64,000 nt of DNA from Tetrastigma voinierianum (lineage: Eukaryota > Streptophyta > Magnoliopsida > Vitales > Vitaceae). Position 1 is the stretch's first letter; the number at the start of each line of letters is the position of its first letter. The translations under genes were made by a program, and so were the position numbers. The stretch lies in contig JAEQBH010001504.1 in the NCBI GenBank assembly GCA_016808115.1, forward strand, positions 124,001-188,000, in the 5' to 3' direction. Below the pieces are notes generated by a model. It was not told where the DNA came from. It did no database searches and saw only the letters and a program-made list of their open reading frames with translations. Of this stretch, positions 46,141 through 57,468 are shown in pieces.

Positions 46141-46180
<40 letters not shown>

Positions 46181-46490
46181 GATAGTTATTCACTCTTCCT
46201 TATATTCTTTCATTCCATTTATTTTATTTATTAGGACTTGAATTTAGGACCCTTCCATTCCTTATACCCTACCTTATTACTCTAACCACGTAAGTTAGGC
46301 TTGTTTATGGATGGCAAAATTCCTGAGTCCCCGCTGACCAAACCCGATTAGGGTGGGTTGGGTGATAATGCTTGGGTATGGGATGGGTATCGGGTAATGA
46401 TAAGCGGGTGTGGGCGGGTTTGGGATTCCAATTTAAAACCCGATTTAGGTTCGGGTATATGGTAAGTTGCCTCGCCCAGCCCCGACCGTG
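45830..46490. other. AT-rich non-coding DNA with trinucleotide repeats and a GGGT-rich patch
   Basis: No gene seen. Contains TTA repeats at about 45,960-45,980, and (ATA)n running into (TTA)n at 46,141-46,180, which forms a perfect inverted pair. At about 46,340-46,470 there is a patch of 'gggtgggttgggt', 'gggtatgggatgggtatcggg', 'cgggtgtgggcgggtttggg' words. Such GGGT-rich patches are common in plant DNA transposons, but no ends were found. Confidence 0.6.
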
Positions 46491-46499
46491 AATTGTCAA

Positions 46500-46830
46500 A
46501 AATACCCTTAATTTTATTGTGTTTTTATTAATATAATCTATTTTCATAAATTATTTTTCATCATTGTTAATTTAGAAATTAACTTGTATTTGATTTATAA
46601 ATAATTAATTATTTGTGTAATTTGAATTAAGATTATCAAAATTTTAATTTATAAATTGATATTCATAATATAGATTTTTTTTACAGCTTCATAATATAAA
46701 TTTTAAGAATTACCATGTCAAAAAAAAACTTAACTATGATGAACTTTAAGTTATAAAAGTTATAAATATTTTACATAAGATGATTTTTACAAGTGGTGAA
46801 ATCAGGACCATTCCTTTGAAAACCCTAATA
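46500..46830. repeat. Direct duplication, copy 1
   Basis: AT-rich sequence from 'aattttattgtgttttta' to 'gtggtgaaatcaggaccattc'. It corresponds in order to 47,495-47,885 ('aattttattgagcttgta' to 'gtggtgaaatcaaggccattc'). Many substitutions and indels separate the copies, so the duplication is old. No coding content. Confidence 0.75.
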
Positions 46831-47494
46831 CCCACTACATGTTGCCCACTTTACATTTTCTTCTTCTTCTTTTCTTCCTCCCCCTCTCAATACCCACGGC
46901 CTTCACCCATCTCCATCAATGATGTATGTAGTTGGTCTAGCCAAGATATCTTTTAGTTCCACTATCGATTGAGAAAGCTAAAATCTTCACCGACCATCAT
47001 TTCATAATGGAGTAATTTCCACCTGGTTTCCAACCACAACATAAAAAAAAAAATTCATCTTTGGTGAAAATTTTTCACCCTGTCTTCTCTCTTTATAAAT
47101 GTGTGCATTTTGTTCTCCAATCTACAAGAGAAACCTACTATATTTATTGTTATAGTTTCCAGTTATCACTTATGTCTATGGGTATTCAGTAATAAATATA
47201 CGAGCTATGGTTGCATTCAAAGGTTTTGATCTAGGGATTTCCAGTTATCATTTATGGCTGTGGGTATCAATTTTACTTATATCAAATTAATTAAAAATTT
47301 TATAAAATATCTTATATGTTTTCAAAATATTTTTTTTTATTAATATTAGTAAATGAAAAACACTTTATAAATATTTATATTAATGTAGTGAATAAAAATA
47401 GCTTTTAGGATTTCTTATATTAAGTTTTTTATTTAAATGAATATAAATAAAATCAATCCAAATAAAGTATTTTTTTTATTTATTGATACTAATG

Positions 47495-47885
47495 AAATTA
47501 ATTTTATTGAGCTTGTATTTATATAATCTATTATCATAAATTATTTCTCATTATTATTAGTTTATAAATTAACTTTTATTTTACTTAAAAAAAATTAACT
47601 TTTATTTGATTTAAAAAATAGTTAATTAATTTGTGTAAGCTTAAGTTCAGATATTTAAATTTAAATTTATAAATTGATATGCATAATATTAGTTTCAAAA
47701 TTTTACATTTTTAAATGTCTTATAAAAATTAGATTAGGAAACTAAATGTTTATTTTATAAATTATTTATAGTAAATTGAAGTTATAAAAACTATAAATGT
47801 ATTATATAAATTGGTTTCCACAAAGTTGACTCTTATAGATAATAAATTTTTTAATAATATTAATGTGGTGAAATCAAGGCCATTC
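47495..47885. repeat. Direct duplication, copy 2
   Basis: Partner of 46,500-46,830, about 990 bp downstream in the same orientation. The intervening sequence (46,831-47,494) starts with a CT-rich patch ('ttcttcttcttcttttcttcc', 46,858-46,880) and includes a repeated phrase 'tttccagttatcactta/tttatgg...tgtgggtat' at about 47,156-47,190 and 47,239-47,270. Confidence 0.75.
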
Positions 47886-50454
47886 ATTCATTTTTCAATT
47901 TTATCACACCGTTCATTTTTTGAAAAAAAAAAAAACAGATTCTCCAAAGAGTCTCTGCTTCGCGACTATGTGGAGTCCATGGTCCCTAGATGTTTGATTG
48001 GTCGATCTATAAGTTGCAGCTTCCAAGTATGGTTCTCGGTGGCAGCACTCATGGGAGCATTAGAGAAAGATTTCGGTGGCACTCATGCTAGCGTTAGAGA
48101 AATATTTCGGTAATACACGATTCGATTTGGTGCAAGACGCTTTTAATTTGGAGAGTTTATTGAAAATAGTTTTCTTCTTGCCTCTTTAGAGAAAATTTCG
48201 ATTAAACATTTTGGGGTTATGCAGCATTGAGTTTCTCAAACCATATGATTAAATCTTTTGAGAATAGTTTCCATTAAATCTTTTGAGAAAGCCCTTGTTG
48301 CCTTTTCTAGGTTTAGAGTTGTAGTTCGATGTTTGTATGATATCATGTTTTTCCATTAACATGTTTGAAACAATTTGTACCCACACAACTTTCCTTTGGG
48401 GATAAATTTTTCAACATATATACTAAGCTTTTAATGTTTTTCTCGCGTGAAAACTTGAGCCCAATCAGAAATTATTTCCAAACCTTGTAGAACACATCAG
48501 AAAAACTGTCAAGAATCTAGCCATTCTAATGGTGTTAGCAACAACCATATTATCCCATCAAAGAGTAAAAAGGTTTGTTCCGTAACTACTTCCTAAATAA
48601 TTTTTAGCTTGTCTTCCAAAGTTTGCTTCAAAACTAAAAAATATGTGTTTGGTTGCTATAAAATAGTAAGAAAAAATTTGGGAAGAAATTTTTATTTTTT
48701 TTATTTTTATATTTGGTTGTCTAATAATTTTTTATTAAAATACAATATAAATATAATTACTTACAAGATATCAAAAAAAGATATTCTAGTTTGTATGATT
48801 ATAAAAATTCAAAGATGCAGAAAATAGTTCATTAGACATTTTTATTACTTTCATAATTTCTATCATGAATCGGATTCCCAAGCTTTGACACCTTCACGAG
48901 CGCTTCTAAGAAGGTACTAGATTTTACTTCTTTATAGGTCAAAAGTTTAAATTTGATGACACATTCATGAATGTGGCTTTGCATCTAAATTTGGGTTTTG
49001 TTTTATTTAGATGAGATGTGTTTCTTTGAGCTGTAAAAAGTTTGTGTACATGGATGGTGGAGGAGCAACAAGTGTTATCATTTAGCATTTTTTCAAATCG
49101 AGGAATTTTTGATTGCTTTGCTCAACTTCTATTACATTAGATAAAGTCAATTTTTTCTTCAGATGAAATGTTATTGCTGACCATGGTGAAATAAAAAAAA
49201 AAGGTTATAGTATTTGATCTTTGCAAAATGTAAAGCATTTTGCATTCTAATGGAAAAAAAGAAGTGATCTTTGCAAAAAAAATGTTATATACTTTCTAAA
49301 TTGTTCTTTGTATCGAGAAACGAGTATTTATTTATTTGTTTGTTTGTATTTTGTGGATGATCATTTTTTTTTTGGAAATTATACTTGTGGTTTGGCCTTT
49401 TCTTTGCTAGCTACAAAAACAGGTCATAGGTGTTTGATATGACTAGAGCCATTCGTTAATTATTGAATCAAATCATTCATCATGAATTTAAGGCTAATAA
49501 TAGGGATTTCTAAATAGTTTTGTATAGCTTAACGTAGAAGTTTCAGTTCACATTTGTAGTAGAGTCCATTTCCATAACTTTTTAATGTTTTTTGGCCAAA
49601 TGTTGGTTGCTTTAAGAATCTCTTGGTATTGTGGAGAAAGAATTATTACACAAATTAATGACTGTTTTATCTTTTTCCATTAACTTTCTTGATATACGTG
49701 TATGACACTAAGTATGTTTTAATTTTATTATGTATTGGAAAACTTTGTGCTTAATTCTTGTCATCTTATTTATGCAAGTGTGAACTTTATTATGATGATG
49801 GTTAGAGTCTTTGCATCACAAGGAATTGGCTATTTGTCTTTGTGACTTAAGTTGAGGCCTTGAACTTATCACTAGAATTTGTTTTCCTTTATTTTCAGTT
49901 GCTAGACATCAATATAGACTGTAACCCAATTTAAACCTTCCAGTTCATGAATATTTAAGACTTAAGGTAAACTTGCTTTCCTCATAAAAGTCTAACATAG
50001 AACAACTTGCTTTTTAAAAAAATCTTTGACTTCTCTTTCATGTTGTGTATCTTTCTTTTCACATTTATCTTTATTTATCTCTTTCTTTGATGTTTTGTGT
50101 CACAGAGTGTTTTTACTTTGGGATATGTAGCTTTTAGAGTTTTTTTTTTTTTTTTTTAATCTATTTTTACAGAGAGATGAATCAAAGGTAGATTTTTGTT
50201 GAAGATTAACCAAGAATAATGGTTGAAAATAGGACGGAAGTTCATTAAAATTTTGATAAAAACAATGAGTGGAACTAAGGCAGTGTGTGATGAAATTTTA
50301 ATAAAAATATAGGTTGAACCTTAGATAGAAGTTTAATGATTTTTTAATGAAAGCAAGGGTGGAAATTGGGGTGGGTGTTTGTTTGAGGTGAGAGGTGGAA
50401 AAAGGCGGCTTCCTTTGAAGTGGTGCTATGGTTGAAAAAATGGTTAATTTGAAC
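47886..50454. other. AT-rich non-coding DNA, no gene seen
   Basis: A plus-strand frame of 100 codons at 47,811-48,113 has no recognised family and ends in a small tandem duplication ('atttcggtggcactcatg...gagaaa', about 48,035-48,110), so it is not called a gene. Poly-T at 50,140-50,158 and several poly-A runs. The stretch may be the 5' non-coding part of the CACTA element, but no terminal repeat was found. Confidence 0.5.
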
Positions 50455-50600
50455 CCATTAACCCTTAACCCTAAACCATAGTCTTTAAACCCTTTACCTT
50501 AAACCCTTAATCCTAAACCCTACATCTTAAACCCTAAACCATAAAGTCTATACTGTTAACCCTAAACTATAAACCCTAAAACACCTTAAACCCTAATTCT
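50455..50600. repeat. Degenerate telomere-like CCCTAAA patch
   Basis: About 145 bp with more than ten variants of AACCCTAAA/CTTAAACCCT ('ttaaccctaaacc', 'aaaccctacatc', 'aaccctaaacta'). It matches the plant telomere unit on the CCCTAAA strand with irregular spacing. It lies about 120 bp upstream of the CACTA transposase start. Confidence 0.82.
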
Positions 50601-50719
50601 CTTTTTGTTTTTCCTCTTTTATGATTGCATTCTGAATGGGTAGGTTCTCTTTCAAGTTTATGAATAACTTAAGTCACTCATATGCTTAATAATTTATGTT
50701 ACATATCAAGGCGAGTAAA

Positions 50720-51072
50720 ATGAATTCCAACGGAGAATTGATGTATTTAAGGCTAACAAATGAATTGCCTAACCAATCATTTATATTAGGAGTCGAAGAA
50801 TTTGTTCGATTTGCACTTAGTCGACCAAAAGAAAGTGACGGTAATCACATTAGATGCCCATGTAATAAGAAGAAGTGCCAAAATGAGAATTTTGTTGAGG
50901 TTAACGAGGCAAGGTTCCACATTTATAAATACGCTTTTGTCCCTAATTATCGTGTGTGGTACTTGCATGGTGAGACAGAATCATCTATATATGGGGATGA
51001 GGCATTACATAATGTGAATGTCACTTGCCATCATGCAATAATAGATAATGTTGCACCATCGACAACATTTGT
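50720..51072 (+). pseudogene. CACTA transposase relic, N-terminal part
   Basis: Start of an En/Spm-type transposase, the enzyme that binds and cuts CACTA transposon ends. From the ATG at 50,720 it reads NSNGELMYLRLTNELPNQSF, GVEEFVRFAL, IRCPCNKKKC and FHIYKYAFVPNYRVWYLHGE. This is the transposase-associated N-terminal domain with its cysteine cluster. The frame is open until the G1-family insertion at 51,073. It continues at 55,735. No introns could be placed. The best preserved coding sequence in the window. Confidence 0.92.
51068..51072. repeat. Target duplication TTTGT, left copy
   Basis: TTTGT repeated exactly at 55,730-55,734 around the two-LTR element. Confidence 0.9.
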
Positions 51073-53298
51073 TGTGACATCCCAAATCCGGTGGTCCTGT
51101 TGACAACCCGTCAACCCACGAAATTCCTGTGGATTTCGGGTGACCCGATACCACACTATTGTGTCCCATTTATCGGGATCCATATTTTCACAAAAAAATT
51201 CGGGCAGAGTCTCCTTTGTTAGGGGAGCTCTACCCAATATACATCTTGTATAACAGTATAATCATAACCCATCCAGGGTCTCAACCTATGAAAATAAAAC
51301 GTTTAATTACAGTTTGTAAGAATCAGATCATAACCCTCTTACCATAATTACATACCCGACTATTTAGACAATAGTCCCAAAAGAATTTAGTTACAATTCT
51401 TTTACACAAAATACTTTTTTACAAAGAAAATATCAAGGCCACATATCGGCCGCCTTCGCAATCACGGCTCGTCGGCGTCGTCTTCTAGTACACCCTTTGT
51501 GCACGAAGGGGATCCCATGATAGGTGAAGACAATGCCCGATAGAAAAATTCTCTTACAAGAGGCTGCTCGACCCTAAATGCACATCTTTGATATCATATA
51601 AAACATCAAATCATATTTCATAAATAATGCAATCTTATATGGAATGTTAAAGGTCATGCATGAATGAGACTCCTCATGCCTACAACTTAGAAGTCTGACC
51701 AGGCTCCCTCACAGCCAAGTGTGAAAAACCAATCATTAGTGTTTCTTGATGACTTAAACCATTTGGAGCTGACCCTCGATTTTAATTTATCAAATCAGTG
51801 TGTTTATTTGGGTTCAAATTTATGGGGTCACCATGAAGCCGCAGCGCCAGCATTGCACGAACTTTCATCCCTGGATCCATATGTTTGACTAAAAATAAAA
51901 TTTAGGTCTTTCACCACACGGGGGATGCATGACTTTTGCTCCGCCCCAAAACACCTGAGATTTATTATCATTATTGTTTTATACAACGTGAGTCTCGCTT
52001 TGGGCGTTGTCGATTTCAAACTCACCAACTCTTCACGAATAGTGAATAACTAATACCATGCAAACATACTCGACTTGACGCGATGTTACCATGCATATGA
52101 AATGCATTTATGCCATTTCTTGTTATATCATGTTACATGCACAATGAAAGCTACATGCAACATTTCAAAAACATGGATAATTATATTTTCTACATATAAT
52201 TTCCATTCATCACAATTTTCATGTTAATACATCAAGCAAGTATATATTAACATGATTTTTTACACACAACAACATGTTATTTTTTGCCAGCAATAACACA
52301 CAAAATGACCCAAATCTTGGACCTACATAAACAGGGCATCTCTCGATCCCTTCATGACCATGGACCATTTTTGGTTTCATTCATCAACAAATTACTGTGA
52401 TACCGAAAAACTCAACAAACCCGAAGACATCGGTCTTGGGATCAAAACCAAATCTCAACATAGTCCAAGACTGTCCGGAACTAATTCCAAAATTTCCAAT
52501 ATTTAGTCCCAAAAATCATGGGACTAAAACATACGACCAATTTCGGCCCCGAAGAACGCCCATGCCATTAAATGGCCTTTAGGCTAAAAATAATCAAAAT
52601 AGGAAAAGTCCATACCTCGGGAGTTTGAAGAAACTCCAAAATTTTGGTACCCACACGTAGCTCTCGATGCGTGGACCAACTTTGCATTTGCTTGACGAAA
52701 CCTCACGATTACAATTTATCGTAAATCTTGGAAAGCTCATGCTTCCTCACTCTTCACCATCTCTTCTTCTTGATCCCCTTCCTCTCTTTCGTCTCTCTTT
52801 AAATGACCCTTTTCGTTTGACTTTCTTTTTTTTCCTTCCTTTATCTTATTTTCCCTTTTTTATTTTATTTTATTTTATTTTATTCCTTTTTTTTTTTTTA
52901 AATTTGGACACATGGCTCACATTGCGCCATGTGTTGAGCCATGTGTCCATCACTCATTCGTGTCTGTTTCTTCCCCGAAACAATTTATTTCTTTTTTGTT
53001 CAATTTATTTTAATTGAACTTAGCTCAAGCCATTTCTTGACTTAAAAATTTTAAATGAAATCCGTCCACAGAGTCATATTCTGCTATACTTGAAAATCAT
53101 AAAAATATTATTTATGCCGAATTTGGCGAGCTTTTAAGTCATTGGATTTTGTGAGGCCAGATCAATGACCGCGAGTTCGTTTTGTCATCCGAGATCTAGA
53201 GAATTTTATAGGCTTCCCTGAACCATTATGGAAATTTATTATTATTATTATTATCATTTTGCCACTTTTGAAAATTTCTAATTTTCCCGAGTTTTACA
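51073..53298 (-). repeat. 3' LTR of the two-LTR element
   Basis: 2.2 kb; in its own direction TGTAAAACTCGGG...GGGATGTCACA. It keeps the full LTR end that is missing from the other copy and from G1. Contains (TTTTA)n at about 52,860-52,885 and a pyrimidine-rich patch matching the A/G-rich part of the G1 LTR. Confidence 0.9.
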
Positions 53299-53423
53299 TT
53301 CTTACCCCCTTAAAAGAATTTAGTCACGAGAAATTCACATAACCTAAAACAAACACATGCATATGCAATAGTTATTCTAGTTCAATATTAGACTTCAACG
53401 TAGACAAGCGCACCTTCATCCTC
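53299..53423 (-). pseudogene. pol: Internal remnant: chromodomain tail and polypurine tract
   Basis: In its direction, 'atttgaggatgaaggtgcgc' (FEDEGA) near 53,405-53,425, a spacer, then TTCTTTTAAGGGGGTAAGAA before the LTR (53,299-53,318). It matches 1,440-1,556 of G1. The left side of the deletion is fused to the end of the other LTR at a shared CAAAT. Confidence 0.85.
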
Positions 53424-55729
53424 AAATTCGAGGTCCAGTTGACAACGATTAACCGCGGAATTCACGTAGTTGGGTGACTAGATACCCTGTATTTGTGTCC
53501 CATTTATTGGGATCCATATTTTCACAAAAGAAATCAAGCAGCGTCTTCTTTGTTCGGGGAGCTCTACCCAACATACAACTTGTATAACAGTATAATCATA
53601 ACCTATTTAGGGTCTCAACAAAAGTAGTATTGACCCCACAGGGTCCATCTGTCCATATCCCCAATATGCATCCCTTTACCGAGACCCATTCATTGACATT
53701 TAAATCTAAAATATGAAAATAAACGGCTTAACAATTACAGTGCATGGGGCCAATCATGACCCTCTTACCATAATTACATACCCGACTATTTAGACAATAG
53801 TCCCAAGAATTTAGTTCAGTTCGCATAAAAAATACTTTACAAAGGGAAATATCAAGGCCACGTAGCCTCCTTCATAATCATAGCCTCGTCGGAAACGTCG
53901 TCTCACAATACCCTTTGTACCTAAAGAAGTCCTAGCCAAAGTGAACAATGCCCGATGAAAAGATTACTCCTACAAGAGTACACTCCCGCCTAAATGCTGT
54001 CTGATGGAATACATAAAACATCAAATCATATTCCATATAAATAATGCAATCTTGTATGGAATGTTTCGTGTCATGCATGAGATGAGACTCCTCATGTCCA
54101 CAACCCGAGTCTCGACCGACTCTCTTACACCTGCAACACCAAGTGTGAAAAACTAGTCATTGGACTTAAACCATTGGACAACCCTCCAATTTTAATTTAT
54201 CAAATCTCGTGTGTTTATTTGGGTTGCGAATTTCAGGGGTCTTACATGATTATAACGCCTTCCGACACTTCGCGTTTTTCATCAGGATCATATATCGACC
54301 AGAATAAAATTTAGGTCTTTCACCCTAGGGGGGATCTCCCCCAACTTGCTTCACCCAAAACACACTAGATTTATTATCATTATTGTTTTATACAACCGTA
54401 AGTCTCAACTTTGGACGTTGTCCTATTTCTGAGTTCACCACTCATTCACCAAGAATGGTGAATAACTAATACCATGCAAACACACTCGACTAGATGCGAT
54501 GTTACCGTGCATATGAAATGCATTTATGTCATTTCATGCCATATCATGTTACATGCACAATGAAAGATACATGCAACATTTCAAAAACATGGATAATTAG
54601 ATTTTCTACATATAATTTCCATTCATCACAATTTACATGTTAATACATCAAGCAAGTATATATTAACGTGATTTTTTACACACAACAACATGTTATTTAT
54701 TTTTTTGCCAGCAATAACACACAAAATGGCCCAAATCTCGCACCCACATAAACAGGGCACCTCTTGGTCCCTTCACTACCATAAATCCCTTCACTACCAT
54801 AAACCATTTTTGGTTCCATTCATCAACAAATTACTGTGATACCGAAAAACTCAACAAAACCCGAAGATATCGGTCCTGTGATCAAAACCAAATCTCAACA
54901 TAGTCCGGGACTACTTGGAACTAATCCCAAAATTTCCAATATTTAGTCTCAAAAATCTTGGGACTAAAACACACGACCAGTTTCGACCTCGAAGAACGCC
55001 CATGCCATTAAATGGCCTTTAGGCTAAAAAATAATCAAGTAGGAAAATTCCTACCTCATGGAGGTTGGCAAGAAACTCAAACCACCATTACCACTTGTAG
55101 CTCGTCGTGGGCCAGGCTTTGCCTTTGCTCAGGCAAAACCTCTTGTCAGGTGCAGTAAATCTTAGAGAGCTCACGCTCTCCTCCTCTCTATCTTCTTCTT
55201 CTCTCCCCCTTCCTCTCTGTCTATTTCTCTCCCAAAAATGACCCTTTTCGTTTGACTTTCGTTTTTTTCCTTCCTTTATCTTCTTTTCCTTTTTTTTTTT
55301 TTTAATTCCTTCTCTTTTTTTTTTTTCTTTTTCTTTTTAAATTTGGACACATGGCTCACATTGTGTCATGTGTCCATCACTCATTCGGGTCTGTTTCTGC
55401 CCTGAAATAATTTATTTATTTTATTTCAATTTATTTTAATTGAACTTAGCTCAAGCCATTTCCTAACTTTCGAGATTTTCATAAAAATCTCATCCCTGGA
55501 GTTACTAGCGACTTATCACCCAGAAAATCGTAAAAATATTCCAACTATCTCAAATTCGATGGAAACTTTTAAGGTTCTTGGATTTTGAGGCAGATCAGCG
55601 ACACACTCCGTTTCGTCATCCGAGATCTAGAGAATTTTCTAGGCTTCCCTAAACCATTATGACAATTTATTATTATTATTATTATCGTTTTGCCATTTTT
55701 GAAAATTTATAATTTTCCCGGTTTTTACA
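53424..55729 (-). repeat. 5' LTR of the two-LTR element, end truncated
   Basis: In its direction it starts TGTAAAAACCGGG and runs to 'caactggacctcga', lacking the last 15 or so bases of the LTR. Small private duplication 'cccttcactaccataaa' twice at about 54,770-54,805. Diverged from the other copy by many substitutions and indels. Confidence 0.88.
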
Positions 55730-55734
55730 TTTGT

Positions 55735-57404
55735 GCAGATGGTTTACGATGCATCTGGTCCGTAATTTAATGCTAATATTGTTGAGGAATCTCCAAACCC
55801 AAAATAGCACAAAAATTTTATGACATGCTTAATGTTGCAAACCAAAAAGTATGGCCTGGTTGTCAAACGCACTCATAGTTATTAGCCATTGCTCTAATGC
55901 TTCACATCAAGTCAGAGCATTGATTGTCTTAATGGTGTGCTTTGTATCAGTTTATGAAGGAGTTGTTATCGGATGATAATGTTATGACCGATAGTTTCTA
56001 TGAGACTAAGAAACTTGTAAAGGGAATTCGGTTGCTAGTAGATAAAATCAATACTTGTCTGAATGGATGTATGATTTATTGGGGTGTTGCTAACACCAAG
56101 ACTTCAACGCTTATATGCTTCAAAAGATACTACTGAGAGTATGAGATGGCATGATGAGCATTTTGTAGAAGATGGTGAGATGCGTCATTGTTCTACATTT
56201 TAATGCTATGCATCCCTCATTTTCAGTTGAAAGCCGTAATGTCATATTAGGCCTATGTACTGATGGATTTCAATCATTCGGGCAATCTCGGAGCTAGTAT
56301 TCTTCACGGCTTATGATTCTCACTCCATATAATATGCCCCCTTAAATGTGTATGAAGAAAAATACATGTTTCTAACGGTTATAGTCCCAGGCCCTAGAAA
56401 TTCGAAGAATAAGTTAGATGTGTAATTACAACCTTTGATCTCTAAGTTACAAGCATTGTGGGAAATTGGAGTTCAAACTTATGACATTTCTAGAAAGCAG
56501 AATTTTATGCTATAAGCAGCTCTCTTATGGACAATCAATGACTTTCCAACTCTGATCTTGTTAGTTGGAATACGTGTATGGAAGGCGCTAGCATGTACGT
56601 ATTGTATGGATGAATCTCATATGCTTTTACCACACCAAAATGAAGAAACAAACTTGGTTTGATAATCATCGTAAGTTCCTTCCACCAGATCATCCATTTA
56701 AAAGAAATAAATATGCTTTTAGAAATAATCGAACGATAACAGATCCACCTCCAAAAATCCGCTCTAGTGTTGAGTTGCTAAGGGAAATTGATGCGTTAGG
56801 CTTTAAAATTCCTGTTAGTAGATTAACAAGATGGAAAAAGTCAATTTTTTGAGATTTTCCATATTGGAGCACAAATTTCATAAGACATGATTTAGATGTG
56901 ATGCATATAGAGAAAAATGTGTTTGAAAATATCTTTAACACTGTGATGAATGTTGACGGGAAAACAAAAGACAATGCAAAGTCTAGATTAGACTTAATGG
57001 AAATATGTCGTCTACTAGAGTTGCATGTTGTTGATGGCAAGTTTCCAAAAGCTTGTTACACATTAGACAAAAATGGCCAAAATGAGTTGAGTATTTGGGT
57101 TTAGAATCTAAGATTTCCATAATGATATGCTTCAAATATGACTAGGTGTGTAGACATGAGGAAACATAAACTTTTTGGAAAGAAAAGTCATGATTGTCAC
57201 GTTTTTATGCAAAGGTTGATACCAATTACATTTGGAGAAATGCTTCCATTAGCCATGTGGCAGGCATTAACAAAAATTAGCTTGTTCTTCAAGGATCTTA
57301 CATTGATTGTGCTTAAAACAAAAGTTGTGATAAGATTGGAGTCAGAAATACCAATTATTATTTGCAAACTAGAGCGGATATTGTTGACTGGACCATATGA
57401 TGTA
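55735..57404 (+). pseudogene. CACTA transposase relic, main part
   Basis: Continues from 51,072 across the two-LTR element. In shifting frames it reads FYDMLNVANQKVWPGCQTHS (about 55,818-55,877), FMKELLSDDNV, DSFYETKKLVKG and CLNGCMIYWG (about 55,950-56,090), the tnp2/Transposase_21 signature. Then VIVPGPRNSKNKLDV-like (about 56,378-56,423), a WTINDFP-equivalent near 56,530, HRKFLPPDHPFKRNKY (about 56,668-56,715) and DVMHIEKNVFENIF (about 56,895-56,937). KSHDCHVFMQRLIPI (about 57,183-57,227) and IPIIICKLERIL (57,348-57,383) close it. Frameshifts and stops make it inactive. The C-terminus is cut off at about 57,400 by element X. Confidence 0.92.
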
Positions 57405-57468
57405 TACAAATTTATGACGTTATCACCTAAGGACTATTATCTAATCCCGAACAACGGCGCCGCGAAAC
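57405..57468 (-). other. Primer-site relic and leader on the outer side of the X LTR
   Basis: The complement of 57,445-57,462 matches the tRNA-Asp primer site (TGGCGCCGTTGCCGGGGA) at 14 of 18 positions, six bases from the LTR end, as in T1. Beyond it about 40 bp resemble leader sequence. A similar 45-bp phrase ('caaatttatgac...attattatctag') recurs inside the LTR at about 57,509-57,556. A primer site belongs after a 5' LTR, yet this LTR borders pol's 3' end on its other side. Confidence 0.65.

Larger units (their letters stand above)
51073..55729 (-). mobile_element. G1-family chromovirus reduced to two LTRs, in the CACTA transposase
   Basis: Minus strand. 5' LTR 53,424-55,729, about 125 bp of 3' internal sequence (53,299-53,423), 3' LTR 51,073-53,298. 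Outer ends TGTGACATCC and GTTTTTACA, exact TTTGT flanks. All of gag and nearly all of pol are gone; the remaining internal piece is the chromodomain tail (FEDEGA) and polypurine tract. Same family as the element at 1-2,625. Confidence 0.9.

Noticed and set aside
46834..46845. CACTACATGTTG as a possible CACTA terminal repeat upstream of the transposase
   Set aside because: No inverted partner, no 3-bp duplication and no subterminal repeats were seen; a six-base match is expected by chance.
47811..48113. 100-codon plus-strand frame as a host gene
   Set aside because: Overlaps the old direct duplication and a small tandem repeat, AT-rich, no recognised domain.
50455..50600. True chromosome end
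   Set aside because: Units are degenerate and short, and transposon sequence continues on both sides.
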